Below are positions 15,736 through 24,594 of a DNA stretch of 37,697 nucleotides, piece by piece. This DNA is from Glycomyces albidus (GTDB taxonomy: Bacteria > Actinomycetota > Actinomycetes > Mycobacteriales > Micromonosporaceae): the NCBI RefSeq assembly GCF_009451885.1, contig NZ_WIAO01000042.1:1-37697 (forward strand), read 5' to 3'. Every line of letters starts with the position of its first letter. Positions within the stretch are counted from its first letter, which is position 1. The notes under the pieces are model-generated. The model had not been told where the DNA came from and did no database searches. It worked only from the letters and a program-made list of their open reading frames with translations. Position numbers and translations under genes: made by a program.

Positions 15736-16244
15736 GGGGGCCTTCCTAACCGGGGCGAGGGAGCCGAACAGCCGCGCCTGATTTGCGCACCTTCGGCACC
15801 CGCGACCCTATCGGAAACCACGCCGCGCCGCTGTCCCGAGCACTGCCAGTCCCCGGCCTACTGGTGTCGTGCCGTCCAGACAGTGGCGCAGCGGCACGCA
15901 GGCGGCGGAGTGCCGCCGGAGATAGCCAGACGAAGCCCATATCGCTCGGCGATCGACCACCTGAGGGCACCGACCTCGGGCCGGTCACCGCGGCCAACCG
16001 TGCAACGCAGGGCACTGGAATGCGCGATGATGTTCCGGCATGAGCGACCCCGGCGGGCAGAACGGGACGACAGCGACGAGCTTCGATCCGAGGTCGCGCC
16101 GGGCCGCGGACCGGGAGGTTCCCGGTCAGCGGATCTTGCGTCATCCGCGTAAAGTGCCATGTAGACAGCGACCGGGCCCGGCACCCCGGAACACAGGAAG
16201 TCCGCCGGCCCAGCGGCGGCGGCACGAAAAGAAAAGGGGCCCGC
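15736..16244. other. Divergent intergenic region, no gene seen
   Basis: About 510 bp between the unknown cluster (-) and the SPFH gene (+). It must hold both promoters. Several open frames cross it, but their codon use and Arg/Pro-rich products look like shadows. AAAAGGGG just before 16245 is the SPFH ribosome site. No promoter or operator here is convincing enough to place. Confidence 0.5.
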
Positions 16245-17369
16245 ATGGGCTTGTTCGATGGCATCCGCGGCGAACTGGTCGACATCATCGAGTGGACCGA
16301 CGACTCGCGAGACACCCTGGTCTGGCGGTTCCCCCGCCACGACAACGAGATCAAGATGGGCGCCAAACTCGTCGTCCGCGAATCGCAGTCGGCGGTGTTC
16401 ATCAACGAAGGCCGGCTGGCCGACGTGTTCCACCCGGGCACCTACACGCTCCAGACACAGAACATGCCGATCCTGTCGACCCTCAAGGGCTGGAAGTACG
16501 GGTTCGACTCCCCGTTCAAGGCCGAGGTCTACTTCGTCAACACCCGCCAGTTCACCGACTTCAAATGGGGCACCAAGAACCCCGTCCTCGTGAGGGACCC
16601 CGAGTTCGGGGCGGTCCGCATCCGCGCGTTCGGCGCCTACGCCATCCGCGTCGTCGACCCGGCCATGCTCCTGCGCGAGTCCGCCGGCACCGACGCCCAG
16701 TTCCGCACCGAGGAGATCGAGTCCTGGCTGCGCGAGAAGGTCGTCGCCGCGTTCGCGCCCGCCATCGCCTCCGCACGCATCCCCGTGCTCGACATGGCGA
16801 TCCACCAGGACCAGATCGGGCAGCAGCTGCGCGGCGCGGTCGCCGAACAGCTCGCGCCGCTCGGACTCGACGTCCCCTCCTTCACCATCTCGAACATCTC
16901 GCTGCCCGAAGCGGTCGAAGCCGCGATCGACAAGCGCTCCTCGATGGGCGTCGTCGGCGACCTGGGGGCCTACACCCAGTTCCAGGCCGCCAACGCGCTC
17001 GAGACCTCCGCCCAGCACGGCGGCGCCGCCGCCGACGCCCTCGGCCTCGGCGCCGGACTCGCCATGGGCCAGCAGATGGCCGCGAACCTCGCACAGCCCC
17101 AAGCGCAGACGCTGACCGCGCCGGCCGCGGCGGCGCCCGCGGCACCGCCGCCGCTGCCGGGCACCGCGCCCGAGTGGTTCCTCGGCACCGGAGGCCAGCA
17201 GGCCGGCCCGTTCGACCTCGCGGCGCTGCGCCAGCAGATCGCGGCCGGAGCGGTCACCCGCGACACCCTCGCCTGGAAGCAGGGCATGGCGGCCTGGACC
17301 GCCGCCGGACAGATCCCCGAGCTCGCCGGCCTCTTCGGCGCCGTCCCGCCGCCCCTCCCCCCGCAGTAG
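16245..17369 (+). CDS. SPFH-domain protein with C-terminal GYF_2 domain
   Basis: 374 aa. Residues about 20-245 form an SPFH/band-7-like domain of the 'virion core protein' (YdjI) type, with FPRHDNEIKMGAKLVVRES and the phrase IRAFGAYAIRVVDP. An Ala/Gln-rich helix and Pro linker follow (about 255-310), then a GYF_2 domain (about 313-360: WFLGTGGQQAGPFDLAAL...W...AWTAAGQIPEL), which usually binds proline-rich partners. In Bacillus, YdjI helps attach PspA to stressed membrane. It precedes the zinc-ribbon membrane gene by 49 bp. A membrane-stress scaffold is the likely role. Confidence 0.88.
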   Translation: MGLFDGIRGELVDIIEWTDDSRDTLVWRFPRHDNEIKMGAKLVVRESQSAVFINEGRLADVFHPGTYTLQTQNMPILSTLKGWKYGFDSPFKAEVYFVNTRQFTDFKWGTKNPVLVRDPEFGAVRIRAFGAYAIRVVDPAMLLRESAGTDAQFRTEEIESWLREKVVAAFAPAIASARIPVLDMAIHQDQIGQQLRGAVAEQLAPLGLDVPSFTISNISLPEAVEAAIDKRSSMGVVGDLGAYTQFQAANALETSAQHGGAAADALGLGAGLAMGQQMAANLAQPQAQTLTAPAAAAPAAPPPLPGTAPEWFLGTGGQQAGPFDLAALRQQIAAGAVTRDTLAWKQGMAAWTAAGQIPELAGLFGAVPPPLPPQ

Positions 17370-17418
17370 GCCCCTCCTCCCGCCGTAGCCCGTACCCGCC
17401 CCCCGAAGGAACACTCCC

Positions 17419-18483
17419 GTGACCCAGCCCGCCCCCTCCAGCCATCAGACGTACCCGTGCCACGACTGCGGCGCGCACCTCCAGTTCGCACCCGGGACCA
17501 CGGCGCTCGCATGCCCGTACTGCGGTGCGCGCCAAGAGATCCACGTCCCGACCCAGATGGTCGCCGAACGCGACTACCACGCCCTCGGCGAGCAGAACCG
17601 CCGCTCGCCGCAGCAGAGCGCCCCGAATCTGTTCGTGTGCACCGGATGCGGCGCCCACACCGAATCGGACGCCTGGTCGGACGTGTGCCAGTTCTGCGGA
17701 GCCGCCGTCGTCGCCGACCAGTTCGACCCCGACCTGGTCGCCCCCGACGGGCTCATCCCGTTCCACGTCGACAAGGGCGGCGCCCGCAAGGCCCTCCGGG
17801 ACTGGGTCTCCAGCCGCTGGTTCGCGCCGAACGCCTTCAAGAACGTCCACGAGGCCGAATCGCTGAAGAGCACCTACCTGCCGCACTGGACCTGGGACGC
17901 GGCCACCGTCTCGCACTACCAGGGTGAACGCGGCGAGCACTACTACACCGAGGACAAAGACGGCAACCGCAAGCGCAACACCCGCTGGTTCCCCGCCGCG
18001 GGGACCGTCACGCGCGACTTCGACGACGTGGTGGTCCCGGCGACCACGCACGTCAACCCCAAGCGGCTCGAATCCCTCTCCGAGAGCTGGGAGACCGGCG
18101 CCGCCACGGGGTATCAGCCGCAGTTCCTCTCCGGTCACCACACCCAGCGCTACGACCTCGGCCCCGACGACGCGCTCAACGAGGCGAAGCGGAAGATGTC
18201 CGCGGTCATCCAGCGCGACGTCAGGAACCACATCGGCGGCGACGAGCAACGCGTCCACCGGATCGACACCGAGTACCGGAACCTCACCTACAAGCTCCTG
18301 CTGCTGCCGGTGTGGATCCTCGCCTACCTGTTCGGCGGCAAGACCTGGCAGGTCCTCGTCAACGGGCAGAACGGGAAGGTCTCGGGCGACCGGCCGTTCA
18401 GCCCCTGGAAGATCGCCTTCGCGGTCGCCGTCGGCCTCGTGGTCGCCGCGGGGGCCGTCTACCTGTACTACCTCAGTCGGTGA
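17419..18483 (+). CDS. Zinc-ribbon membrane protein, partner of SPFH (YdjG-like)
   Basis: 354 aa from GTG 17419 (GAAGGA 9 nt upstream). Two zinc ribbons lie at the N-terminus: CHDCG...CPYC (about 14-36) and CTGCG...CQFC (about 75-97). A soluble, Trp/Tyr-rich middle domain follows (FHVDKGGARKALRDWV, TYLPHWTWDA). Near the C-terminus are two hydrophobic segments (LLLLPVWILAYLFGG and the last 25 residues). This matches 'TFIIB-type zinc finger' proteins of the YdjG kind, which pair with SPFH proteins. It probably anchors and recruits the SPFH scaffold at the membrane. Confidence 0.85.
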   Translation: MTQPAPSSHQTYPCHDCGAHLQFAPGTTALACPYCGARQEIHVPTQMVAERDYHALGEQNRRSPQQSAPNLFVCTGCGAHTESDAWSDVCQFCGAAVVADQFDPDLVAPDGLIPFHVDKGGARKALRDWVSSRWFAPNAFKNVHEAESLKSTYLPHWTWDAATVSHYQGERGEHYYTEDKDGNRKRNTRWFPAAGTVTRDFDDVVVPATTHVNPKRLESLSESWETGAATGYQPQFLSGHHTQRYDLGPDDALNEAKRKMSAVIQRDVRNHIGGDEQRVHRIDTEYRNLTYKLLLLPVWILAYLFGGKTWQVLVNGQNGKVSGDRPFSPWKIAFAVAVGLVVAAGAVYLYYLSR

Positions 18484-18489
18484 CGGCGC

Positions 18490-18520
18490 ACCCCGCACCG
18501 CTCCAGGGCGGGTGCGGGGT
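18490..18520 (+). terminator. Hairpin after the zinc-ribbon gene
   Basis: Arms ACCCCGCACC and GGTGCGGGGT (10 bp) around an 11-nt loop, 6 nt after the stop codon. Likely terminator of the SPFH/zinc-ribbon transcript; no T-tract. Confidence 0.6.
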
Positions 18521-18543
18521 CCCGCTCCAGTCGTTCATCCGTG

Positions 18544-18575
18544 CCGTGCCCAGGGGCGATCCCCTCTGGGCACGG
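18544..18575. terminator. Second hairpin after the zinc-ribbon gene
   Basis: Arms CCGTGCCCAG (18544-18553) and CTGGGCACGG (18566-18575) with additional G-C pairing inside. It lies between convergent transcripts. Confidence 0.45.
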
Positions 18576-18619
18576 CTCGCCCGTCCGGGCGCTCCGACGA
18601 CGGCAGAAGTTCCAGGGCA

Positions 18620-18649
18620 AAACAGAAGACCCCGGCTTGCGCCGGGGTC
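18620..18649 (-). terminator. Rho-independent terminator after tRNA-Thr
   Basis: GACCCCGGC (18628-18636), loop TTGC, GCCGGGGTC (18641-18649). On the minus strand it is followed by TTCTGTTTT, a fair U-tract, so it ends the tRNA-Thr transcript. It also reads as a hairpin on the plus strand. Confidence 0.8.
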
Positions 18650-18656
18650 TTTGCTG

Positions 18657-18732
18657 TGGAGCCGCCTGACGGAATCGAACCGTCGACCTATTCATTACGA
18701 GTGAATCGCTCTGCCGACTGAGCTAAGGCGGC
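18657..18732 (-). tRNA. tRNA-Thr(CGT)
   Basis: 76 nt including an encoded CCA. Acceptor GCCGCCT/AGGCGGC, D-arm GCTC...GAGC, anticodon stem ATTCA/TGAAT with loop CTCGTAA (anticodon CGT, threonine), and T-arm with GGTTCGATTCC. All stems pair. It lies 3 nt from the SRP RNA on the same strand. Confidence 0.96.
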
Positions 18733-18735
18733 TGG

Positions 18736-18820
18736 GTCTCCCACGCACCCGACAGAGCCCGCTTATCCTTGCTGCCTTCCGGCCCTGGGGAGGTTCACGC
18801 GATGACGCCGCATGGGAGAC
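18736..18820 (-). ncRNA. ffs: Signal recognition particle RNA (small, 4.5S type)
   Basis: Closing stem GTCTCCCA (18736-18743 on the plus strand) with TGGGAGAC (18813-18820), and the invariant apical block CAGGGCCGGAAGGCAGCAAG that binds Ffh. The length (about 85 nt) and the GCGGGCTCTGTCGGGTGCG segment fit the actinobacterial small SRP RNA. It guides membrane-protein targeting with Ffh and FtsY. Confidence 0.93.
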
Positions 18821-19068
18821 GGTCAGAAGTTTACAGCAACTCGGTTCGGGCGCCGACCCGGGCGAGCCCTCATGGTCACCAGGATCACGGCCCGGGTCTG
18901 GTCCCCGCCGCGCGACGCTTTCGGTCCCCGCGGGCACCATCGGAACCGGGGGCGATCCGATCCCGACACACCCGACCCCGGAGGCCGCCGCGGCGCCTCC
19001 GGTGCAACGCAGGTCACCTCGATCAACCCGGTTGGAGGGCGCTGCGGCGATCGGGTAGGGTACTCGAC

Positions 19069-19156
19069 GGAGGATTCGCATAGTGGCCTAGTGCGCACGC
19101 TTGGAAAGCGTGTTGGGTTAACGCCCTCAGGGGTTCGAATCCCCTATCCTCCGCCA
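19069..19156 (+). tRNA. tRNA-Ser(GGA)
   Basis: 88 nt with CCA encoded. Acceptor GGAGGAT/ATCCTCC, anticodon loop TTGGAAA (anticodon GGA), a long variable arm (GTTGGGTTAACGCCCTC) as in class II tRNAs, T-arm GGGGTTCGAATCCCC and discriminator G73 as expected for serine. Confidence 0.97.
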
Positions 19157-19159
19157 CAC

Positions 19160-19187
19160 GCCGGGTTTTCGAACCCGGCTTTTTCTT
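19160..19187 (+). terminator. Rho-independent terminator after tRNA-Ser
   Basis: GCCGGGTT, loop TTCG, AACCCGGC, then TTTTTCTTT. A textbook terminator 3 nt after the tRNA. Confidence 0.93.
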
Positions 19188-19462
19188 TGCCGTGAAACTC
19201 CCTGATAGAAGCGCTGGCCGGTCGCTGGAAGCGGAAGCCCATCCCGCGCGATCGCCGGCCGGCCGGGCCGCGAGACCTGCCGTCGGAGGCGCGGGCCCTG
19301 CCGCGAGGCCGGCCGCCGAGCCCATGCCGCGCGACCTCCGCCGGGCCGGGCCTTGCCACGCACCGAGCCCGGGAGATCCCTGCCGGACGCCGGAGCAGCG
19401 CGCCCGCTGCGCATCGCGGCCGGGGCCCGGTCCGCATCGACGCGCCCCGCTCAGGTACACGG
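19188..19462. other. Intergenic region, no gene seen
   Basis: About 275 bp of very GC-rich sequence with GCCGGCCGG-like words between tRNA-Ser and the clpC terminator. No gene, RNA or promoter can be supported. Confidence 0.5.
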
Positions 19463-19494
19463 AACGGGGCGGGACCGTGCGGTCCCGCCCCGTT
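19463..19494 (-). terminator. clpC terminator
   Basis: Perfect 14-bp arms AACGGGGCGGGACC and GGTCCCGCCCCGTT around GTGC, 14 nt beyond the clpC stop. Confidence 0.75.
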
Positions 19495-19508
19495 TCACGC
19501 TTCAGCGC

Positions 19509-22121
19509 TTACGCGCCGCCCTCGCCGGCCATGCCGCCGCGCGGGCCCGCTCCCGGGCTCTTGGGCGGCATCGTGCCGGTTCCGGCGCCCGGGCTCTTCG
19601 GTGCGCGCTCGCCGGCCAGTTCGGCCGGGGGCGTGTCCGGGATCCCCGCGGGCTTGTCGGCGCCCCTGAATGTCAGGTTCGTCTTCTCGATGTCCGTGGG
19701 GTCGCCGTCGACGTCGACGATGACGATCTGGCCGGGCACGAACTCGTTGAAGAGGATCTTCTCCGAGAGCGTGTCCTCGATCTCGCGCTGGATCGTGCGG
19801 CGCAGCGGCCGCGCGCCCAGGACGGGGTCGTAGCCCTTGTGCCCGAGGTACAGCTTCGCGTTGTCGGTCAGCTCCAGGGCCATGTCGCGGTTCGCGAGCT
19901 GGTCCTCGATGCGCTTGACCATCAGGTCGACGATCGCGACGATCGCCTCCTGCGTGTGCTTCGGGAACACGATCGTGTCGTCGATGCGGTTCAGGAACTC
20001 GGGGCGGAAGTGGTTCTTCAGCTCCTCGTTGACCTTCTCCTTCATCCGGTCGTAGTCCCCGCCCTCGGACGCGTCGGCCTGGAAGCCCAGCGACACGGCC
20101 TTGCCGACGTCCCTCGTGCCGAGGTTCGTGGTCAGGATCAGCACCGTGTTCTTGAAGTCGACGATGCGGCCCTGGCCGTCGGTCAGGCGGCCGTCCTCCA
20201 GGATCTGGAGGAGCGTGTTGAACACGTCCGGGTGGGCCTTCTCGATCTCGTCGAACAGGACCACCGAGAACGGCTTGCGGCGGACCTTCTCGGTGAGCTG
20301 CCCGCCCTCGTCGTAGCCGACGTAGCCGGGAGGCGCACCGACCAGGCGCGACACCGTGTACCGGTCGTGGAACTCGGACATGTCGAGCTGGATGAGGGCG
20401 TCCTCGGAGCCGAACAGGAACTCCGCGAGCGCCTTCGCCAGCTCGGTCTTGCCGACGCCCGAGGGGCCGGCGAAGATGAACGAGCCGGACGGGCGCTTGG
20501 GGTCCTTGAGGCCCGCGCGGGTGCGGCGGATCGCCTTCGAGACGGCCTTGACGGCGTCCTCCTGGCCGATGATCCGCTTGTGGATCTCCTCCTCCATCTT
20601 GAGCAGGCGGGAGGTCTCCTCCTCGGTCAGCTTGTAGACCGGGATGCCCGTCCAGTTCGCGAGGACCTCGGAGATCATCTCCTCGTCGACCTCGGTGACC
20701 TGGTCGAGGTCGCCGGCCTTCCACTCCTGCTCGCGCTTGGCGCGCTTCTCGTGCAGGCGCTTCTCGGTGTCGCGCAGGCGCGCGGCGGCCTCGAAGTCCT
20801 GCGCGTCGATCGCGGACTCCTTCTGGCGGCGGGTCTCGGCGATCTCCTCGTCGATCTCGCGCAGGTCCGGCGGTGCGGTCATCCGGCGGATGCGCATGCG
20901 CGCGCCCGCCTCGTCGATGAGGTCGATCGCCTTGTCCGGCAGGAACCGGTCGGAGATGTAGCGGTCGGCGAGCGTCGCGGCCTGCACCAGGGCGCCGTCC
21001 GTGATGGAGACGCGGTGGTGGGCCTCGTAGCGGTCCCGCAGGCCCTTGAGGATCTCGATGGTGTGCGCCAGCGACGGCTCGGCCACCTGGATCGGCTGGA
21101 AGCGGCGCTCCAGGGCGGCGTCCTTCTCGAGGTACTTGCGGTACTCGTCGAGGGTGGTCGCGCCGATCGTCTGGAGCTCGCCGCGGGCGAGCATCGGCTT
21201 GAGGATCGAGGCCGCGTCGATCGCGCCCTCGGCGGCGCCCGCGCCGACGAGCGTGTGGATCTCGTCGATGAACAGGATGATGTCGCCGCGGGTCTTGATC
21301 TCCTTGAGGACCTTCTTCAGGCGCTCCTCGAAGTCACCGCGGTACCGCGACCCGGCGACGAGCGCGCCCAGGTCGAGCGTGTACAGCTGCTTGTCCTTGA
21401 GGGTCTCGGGGACCTCGCCCTTGGTGATCGCCTGCGCGAGGCCTTCGACGGCGGCGGTCTTGCCGACGCCGGGCTCGCCGATGAGCACCGGGTTGTTCTT
21501 GGTGCGCCGCGACAGGACCTGCATGACGCGCTCGATCTCGCGCTGGCGCCCGATGACGGGGTCCAGCTTGCCGTCGCGCGCGGCCTGGGTCAGGTTCCGG
21601 CCGAACTGGTCCAGCACGAGCGACCCGGACTGCTGCGCCTCCGTGGAGGTGCCGCCGGCCGTGGCGCCCGCGGGCTCCTTGCCCTGGTAGCCGGACAGGA
21701 GCTGCAGGACCTGCTGGCGGACCCGGTTGAGGTCGGCGCCGAGCTTGATGAGGACCTGGGCGGCGACGCCCTCGCCCTCGCGGATCAGGCCGAGCAGGAT
21801 GTGCTCGGTCCCGATGTAGTTGTGGCCGAGCTGCAGTGCCTCGCGCAGGCTCAGCTCCAGGACCTTCTTCGCCCTGGGGGTGAAGGGGATGTGCCCGGAG
21901 GGGGCCTGCTGGCCCTGACCGATGATCTCCTCGACCTGCTGGCGCACGCCTTCCAGGGATATCCCCAGACTCTCCAGGGCCTTAGCCGCCACGCCCTCGC
22001 CCTCGTGGATGAGGCCGAGCAGGATGTGCTCCGTGCCGATGTAGTTGTGGTTGAGCATCCTGGCCTCTTCTTGAGCCAGGACGACCACGCGTCGGGCACG
22101 GTCCGTAAACCGTTCAAACAT
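19509..22121 (-). CDS. clpC: ATP-dependent Clp protease ATP-binding subunit ClpC
   Basis: Hsp100 unfoldase of 870 aa that feeds substrates to ClpP. Two N-domain repeats with [13 protein letters not shown] at about 26-38 and 101-113, first AAA+ module with GEPGVGKT at 215-222, a middle domain with a UVR-like motif (about 425-445), and a second AAA+ module with GPSGVGKT near 553 and a [10 protein letters not shown] pore loop. The C-terminus extends about 55 residues beyond the D2 domain as a Pro/Gly-rich tail. AGGAGC precedes ATG 22121. A ClgR-like box about 160 bp upstream suggests stress induction by ClgR. Confidence 0.98.
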   Translation of the reverse strand: MFERFTDRARRVVVLAQEEARMLNHNYIGTEHILLGLIHEGEGVAAKALESLGISLEGVRQQVEEIIGQGQQAPSGHIPFTPRAKKVLELSLREALQLGHNYIGTEHILLGLIREGEGVAAQVLIKLGADLNRVRQQVLQLLSGYQGKEPAGATAGGTSTEAQQSGSLVLDQFGRNLTQAARDGKLDPVIGRQREIERVMQVLSRRTKNNPVLIGEPGVGKTAAVEGLAQAITKGEVPETLKDKQLYTLDLGALVAGSRYRGDFEERLKKVLKEIKTRGDIILFIDEIHTLVGAGAAEGAIDAASILKPMLARGELQTIGATTLDEYRKYLEKDAALERRFQPIQVAEPSLAHTIEILKGLRDRYEAHHRVSITDGALVQAATLADRYISDRFLPDKAIDLIDEAGARMRIRRMTAPPDLREIDEEIAETRRQKESAIDAQDFEAAARLRDTEKRLHEKRAKREQEWKAGDLDQVTEVDEEMISEVLANWTGIPVYKLTEEETSRLLKMEEEIHKRIIGQEDAVKAVSKAIRRTRAGLKDPKRPSGSFIFAGPSGVGKTELAKALAEFLFGSEDALIQLDMSEFHDRYTVSRLVGAPPGYVGYDEGGQLTEKVRRKPFSVVLFDEIEKAHPDVFNTLLQILEDGRLTDGQGRIVDFKNTVLILTTNLGTRDVGKAVSLGFQADASEGGDYDRMKEKVNEELKNHFRPEFLNRIDDTIVFPKHTQEAIVAIVDLMVKRIEDQLANRDMALELTDNAKLYLGHKGYDPVLGARPLRRTIQREIEDTLSEKILFNEFVPGQIVIVDVDGDPTDIEKTNLTFRGADKPAGIPDTPPAELAGERAPKSPGAGTGTMPPKSPGAGPRGGMAGEGGA

Positions 22122-22277
22122 GCGCTTCTGCTCCTCGCGTCCGCCGCTACTTCGTCGTCGTTACTGGTCGTGGCTTGCAAAACCCTGTGGGTACACCTTA
22201 TCCCCCGGGTCCGCGGACGGCGGGTGCCACGGTGGTGACAACAAGCGTGCACCCTAGGCCATTCCCCGTGATAACAG

Positions 22278-22295
22278 GTTCGCTCTGAGCGCAAT
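22278..22295. promoter_or_regulatory. ClgR-box-like operator upstream of clpC
   Basis: GTTCGC-TCTGA-GCG fits the GTTCGC-N5-GCG motif described for ClgR in Streptomyces and, on the other strand, the core of the Corynebacterium motif. It lies about 160 bp before the clpC start. ClgR activates clp genes in actinobacteria. The clgR gene itself is not in the window. Confidence 0.6.
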
Positions 22296-22343
22296 ACCCG
22301 CGCCCCGGCGTCCCAATCAATGGAGAGACGCTTGCGGGGTGAG

Positions 22344-22379
22344 AAAACGCCCGCCTCCCGGAGTGCGGGGAAGCGGGCG
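22344..22379 (-). terminator. lsr2 terminator
   Basis: CGCCCGC (22348-22354) and GCGGGCG (22373-22379) with additional inner pairing; on the minus strand TTTTCTC follows. It lies 18 nt after the lsr2 stop. Confidence 0.75.
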
Positions 22380-22397
22380 GTCTGATCGGTCGCCGGA

Positions 22398-22757
22398 CTA
22401 GTTGTGCGCGGCGTTGTATTCCTCGACGATGGCCTGCGGAATGCGGCCGCGGGGCGACACGTTCTTGCCCGAACGGGCGGCCCACTCGCGGATGGCCTTG
22501 TTCTGCTCGCGGTCGACGGACTGGCGGCGGGGCGCCGCGGAGGAGCCGCGGATCGGCCCGCGCGGGGTGCCCAGCGAGTACCGGCCCAGTCGGGTGCCCG
22601 CCTCCTGGAATTTCTCCAGGGCGTCGCGCAGTTCTTTGGCGTGCGCCGCCGACAGGTCAATCTCGTAGGCCTGCCCGTCGATGGCGAATTTGACCGTCTC
22701 CTCGGCGGTGGAGCCGTCGATATCGTCGATCAGGATGACCTGTGTCTTCTTCGCCAT
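22398..22757 (-). CDS. lsr2: Lsr2 nucleoid-associated protein (xenogeneic silencer)
   Basis: 119 aa. The N-terminal dimerisation domain begins [15 protein letters not shown], and the C-terminal DNA-binding domain has the AT-hook-like RGR at 103-105 within [15 protein letters not shown]. Lsr2 bridges DNA and silences AT-rich, often foreign, genes. ATG 22757 is chosen because GAGGGGAA lies just upstream; an in-frame extension of 9 residues is not conserved. The gene stands between lysS and clpC, a common actinobacterial neighbourhood. Confidence 0.97.
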   Translation of the reverse strand: MAKKTQVILIDDIDGSTAEETVKFAIDGQAYEIDLSAAHAKELRDALEKFQEAGTRLGRYSLGTPRGPIRGSSAAPRRQSVDREQNKAIREWAARSGKNVSPRGRIPQAIVEEYNAAHN

Positions 22758-22945
22758 GGCAAATTCCCCTCGGACCCGGCCCAACAGTGCCTTTTGCTCT
22801 TACTAGTGCCAGAGCATATACGAGTCCCTAAGAGAAAGGAAAGAGGGTGGAGCGAAAGATTTGTGAATGAGTCGCTACGGTCCAGCTCACGGCGCGGCAA
22901 ACCGCGGCCCAATCGGTCGAGTCCAATGGCGCCGGCGGCGAGCGG

Positions 22946-23016
22946 AAAGGGACCGCATCGGATTTCCCGTTCTCGGCCCGGCATGCGCCGGCCGCGGGTC
23001 CCGATGCGGTCCCTTT
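22946..23016 (-). terminator. lysS terminator-like long hairpin
   Basis: Perfect 16-bp arms AAAGGGACCGCATCGG and CCGATGCGGTCCCTTT separated by 39 nt that also fold partly. It starts 6 nt after the lysS stop. The rest of the lysS-lsr2 gap (22758-22945) holds the lsr2 promoter region, where no hexamers are certain. Confidence 0.65.
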
Positions 23017-23022
23017 GCTTTG

Positions 23023-24531
23023 CTATTCGGGTTTCACCAGCGGGAAGAGGATGGTCTCGCGGATGCCGAGTCCGGTGAGCGCCATAAGGAGCCGGTCGAT
23101 TCCCATGCCCATGCCGCACAGCGGCGGCATGCCGTACTCCATGGCCCGGAGGAAGTCCTCGTCGACGCCCATGGCCTCGTCGTCGCCCTTCGCGGCCTGT
23201 CTGGCCTGGGCCTCCATGCGCTCGCGCTGGATCACCGGGTCGATCAGCTCGGAATAGCCGGTCGCCAGCTCGAAACCGCGGACGTACAGGTCCCATTTCT
23301 CGGTGAGGCCCGGAGTGGTGCGGTGGCCGCGCACCAGCGGCGAGGTCTCCTCGGGGTAGTCGTACACGAACGTCGGCGCGTGGAGGCCGTCGACGACGAG
23401 GTGCTCGAACAATTCCTCGGCGAGTTTCCCGGGCCCCCACTTGGGGTCGACGCCGAGTTCGACTTTGTCCGCGTAGGCGCGCAGCGTCTCGAACGGAGTG
23501 TCGACGGTCACGGTTTCTCCGAGCGCCTCGGAAAGGGACCCGAAGAGCGTGATCTCGGCCCACTCGCCGCCGAGGTCGTAGGTCGACCCGTCGGCGAGTT
23601 CGACGGTCTCGGAGCCGAACACCGAACGCGCCGCGCCTTGAATGAGCGACTTGGTGAGCGCCCCGATCGTGCGGTAGTCGCCGTAGGAGCGATAAGCCTC
23701 GAGCATCGCGAACTCCGGCGAATGCGACGAGTCGGCGCCCTCGTTCCGGAAGTTGCGGTTGATCTCGAATACGCGGTCGATCCCCCCGACTACGCACCGT
23801 TTCAAATAGAGCTCCGGCGCGATCCGCAGGTACAGGTCGAGGTCGTACGCGTTCATGTGCGTCACGAACGGCCGCGCGGTCGCACCGCCCGGCTGGACCT
23901 GCATCATCGGGGTCTCGACCTCGATGAAGTCCTCGGCGTCGAGCTGGTCGCGCAGGGACTTGACGACCTTCGCGCGGTTGCGGACGTTCGCGCGGGCCTC
24001 GGGCCGCACGATCAGGTCGACGTAGCGCTGGCGGACGCGGGTCTCCTCGGCGAGCGGCTTGTGCGCCACGGGCAGGGGCCGCAGGGCCTTGCCGGTGATC
24101 CGGTACGAGTCGGCCATGACCGACAGCTCGCCGCGCTTGGACGAGACGACCTCGCCGGTGACCCCGATGTGGTCGCCGATGTCGGCCAGCCGCTTCCACT
24201 CGGCGAGGGCCTCCTCGCCGACCTTGCCCTGGGAGAGCATCACCTGGAACTCGGTGCCGTCGCCGTCGCGCAGCCGCGCGAAGGCGAGCTTCCCGGCCAG
24301 GCGCACGAAGATCACCCGTCCGGTGGTGGCGACGGTGACCCCGGAGGACTCGCCGTCCGCCAGGTGGCCGAACTGCTCGCGCAGCTCGGCGAGCGTGTGG
24401 GTGCGCGGGTAGCCGAGCGCGTACGGCTCCTTGCCTTCCGCGAGGAGGGCGGCGCGCTTCTCGCGCCGGATCTTCATCTGCTCGGGAAGGTCGTCGCCGG
24501 TCTCAGTGGTGTCTTGTTCGTGCTCGGTCAC
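23023..24531 (-). CDS. lysS: Lysyl-tRNA synthetase, class II
   Basis: Charges tRNA-Lys. 502 aa: N-terminal OB-fold anticodon-binding domain (about 65-175), then the class II catalytic core with motif 1 (around FIEVETPMM), motif 2 ([11 protein letters not shown]) and motif 3 ([11 protein letters not shown], near the end). GTG 24531 gives the normal length and the charged N-terminal helix of the family. The ribosome site is weak. Confidence 0.97.
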   Translation of the reverse strand: MTEHEQDTTETGDDLPEQMKIRREKRAALLAEGKEPYALGYPRTHTLAELREQFGHLADGESSGVTVATTGRVIFVRLAGKLAFARLRDGDGTEFQVMLSQGKVGEEALAEWKRLADIGDHIGVTGEVVSSKRGELSVMADSYRITGKALRPLPVAHKPLAEETRVRQRYVDLIVRPEARANVRNRAKVVKSLRDQLDAEDFIEVETPMMQVQPGGATARPFVTHMNAYDLDLYLRIAPELYLKRCVVGGIDRVFEINRNFRNEGADSSHSPEFAMLEAYRSYGDYRTIGALTKSLIQGAARSVFGSETVELADGSTYDLGGEWAEITLFGSLSEALGETVTVDTPFETLRAYADKVELGVDPKWGPGKLAEELFEHLVVDGLHAPTFVYDYPEETSPLVRGHRTTPGLTEKWDLYVRGFELATGYSELIDPVIQRERMEAQARQAAKGDDEAMGVDEDFLRAMEYGMPPLCGMGMGIDRLLMALTGLGIRETILFPLVKPE

Positions 24532-24594
24532 GTCTTACAGGGTAAACGCCGCCCGCGGCGCCGGTCGTGCGAGTTTCGCCCCCGCGAGCCCAGG

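Noticed and set aside
14662..16152. A 496-codon plus-strand open frame
   Set aside because: It runs antisense to three better-supported genes with good ribosome sites and codon bias; its product is Arg/Gly-rich without domains.
16040..16244. Small plus-strand gene just before the SPFH gene
   Set aside because: The open frame runs on in a different frame through the SPFH gene, is Arg/Pro-rich and lacks a ribosome site.
18657..18732. tRNA-Thr as attachment site of an integrated island
   Set aside because: No integrase is present and I found no second copy of the tRNA 3' end in the window; kept only as part of the synteny finding.
19353..22238. A 961-codon plus-strand open frame
   Set aside because: It is the shadow of clpC on the other strand, an effect of GC-rich third positions.
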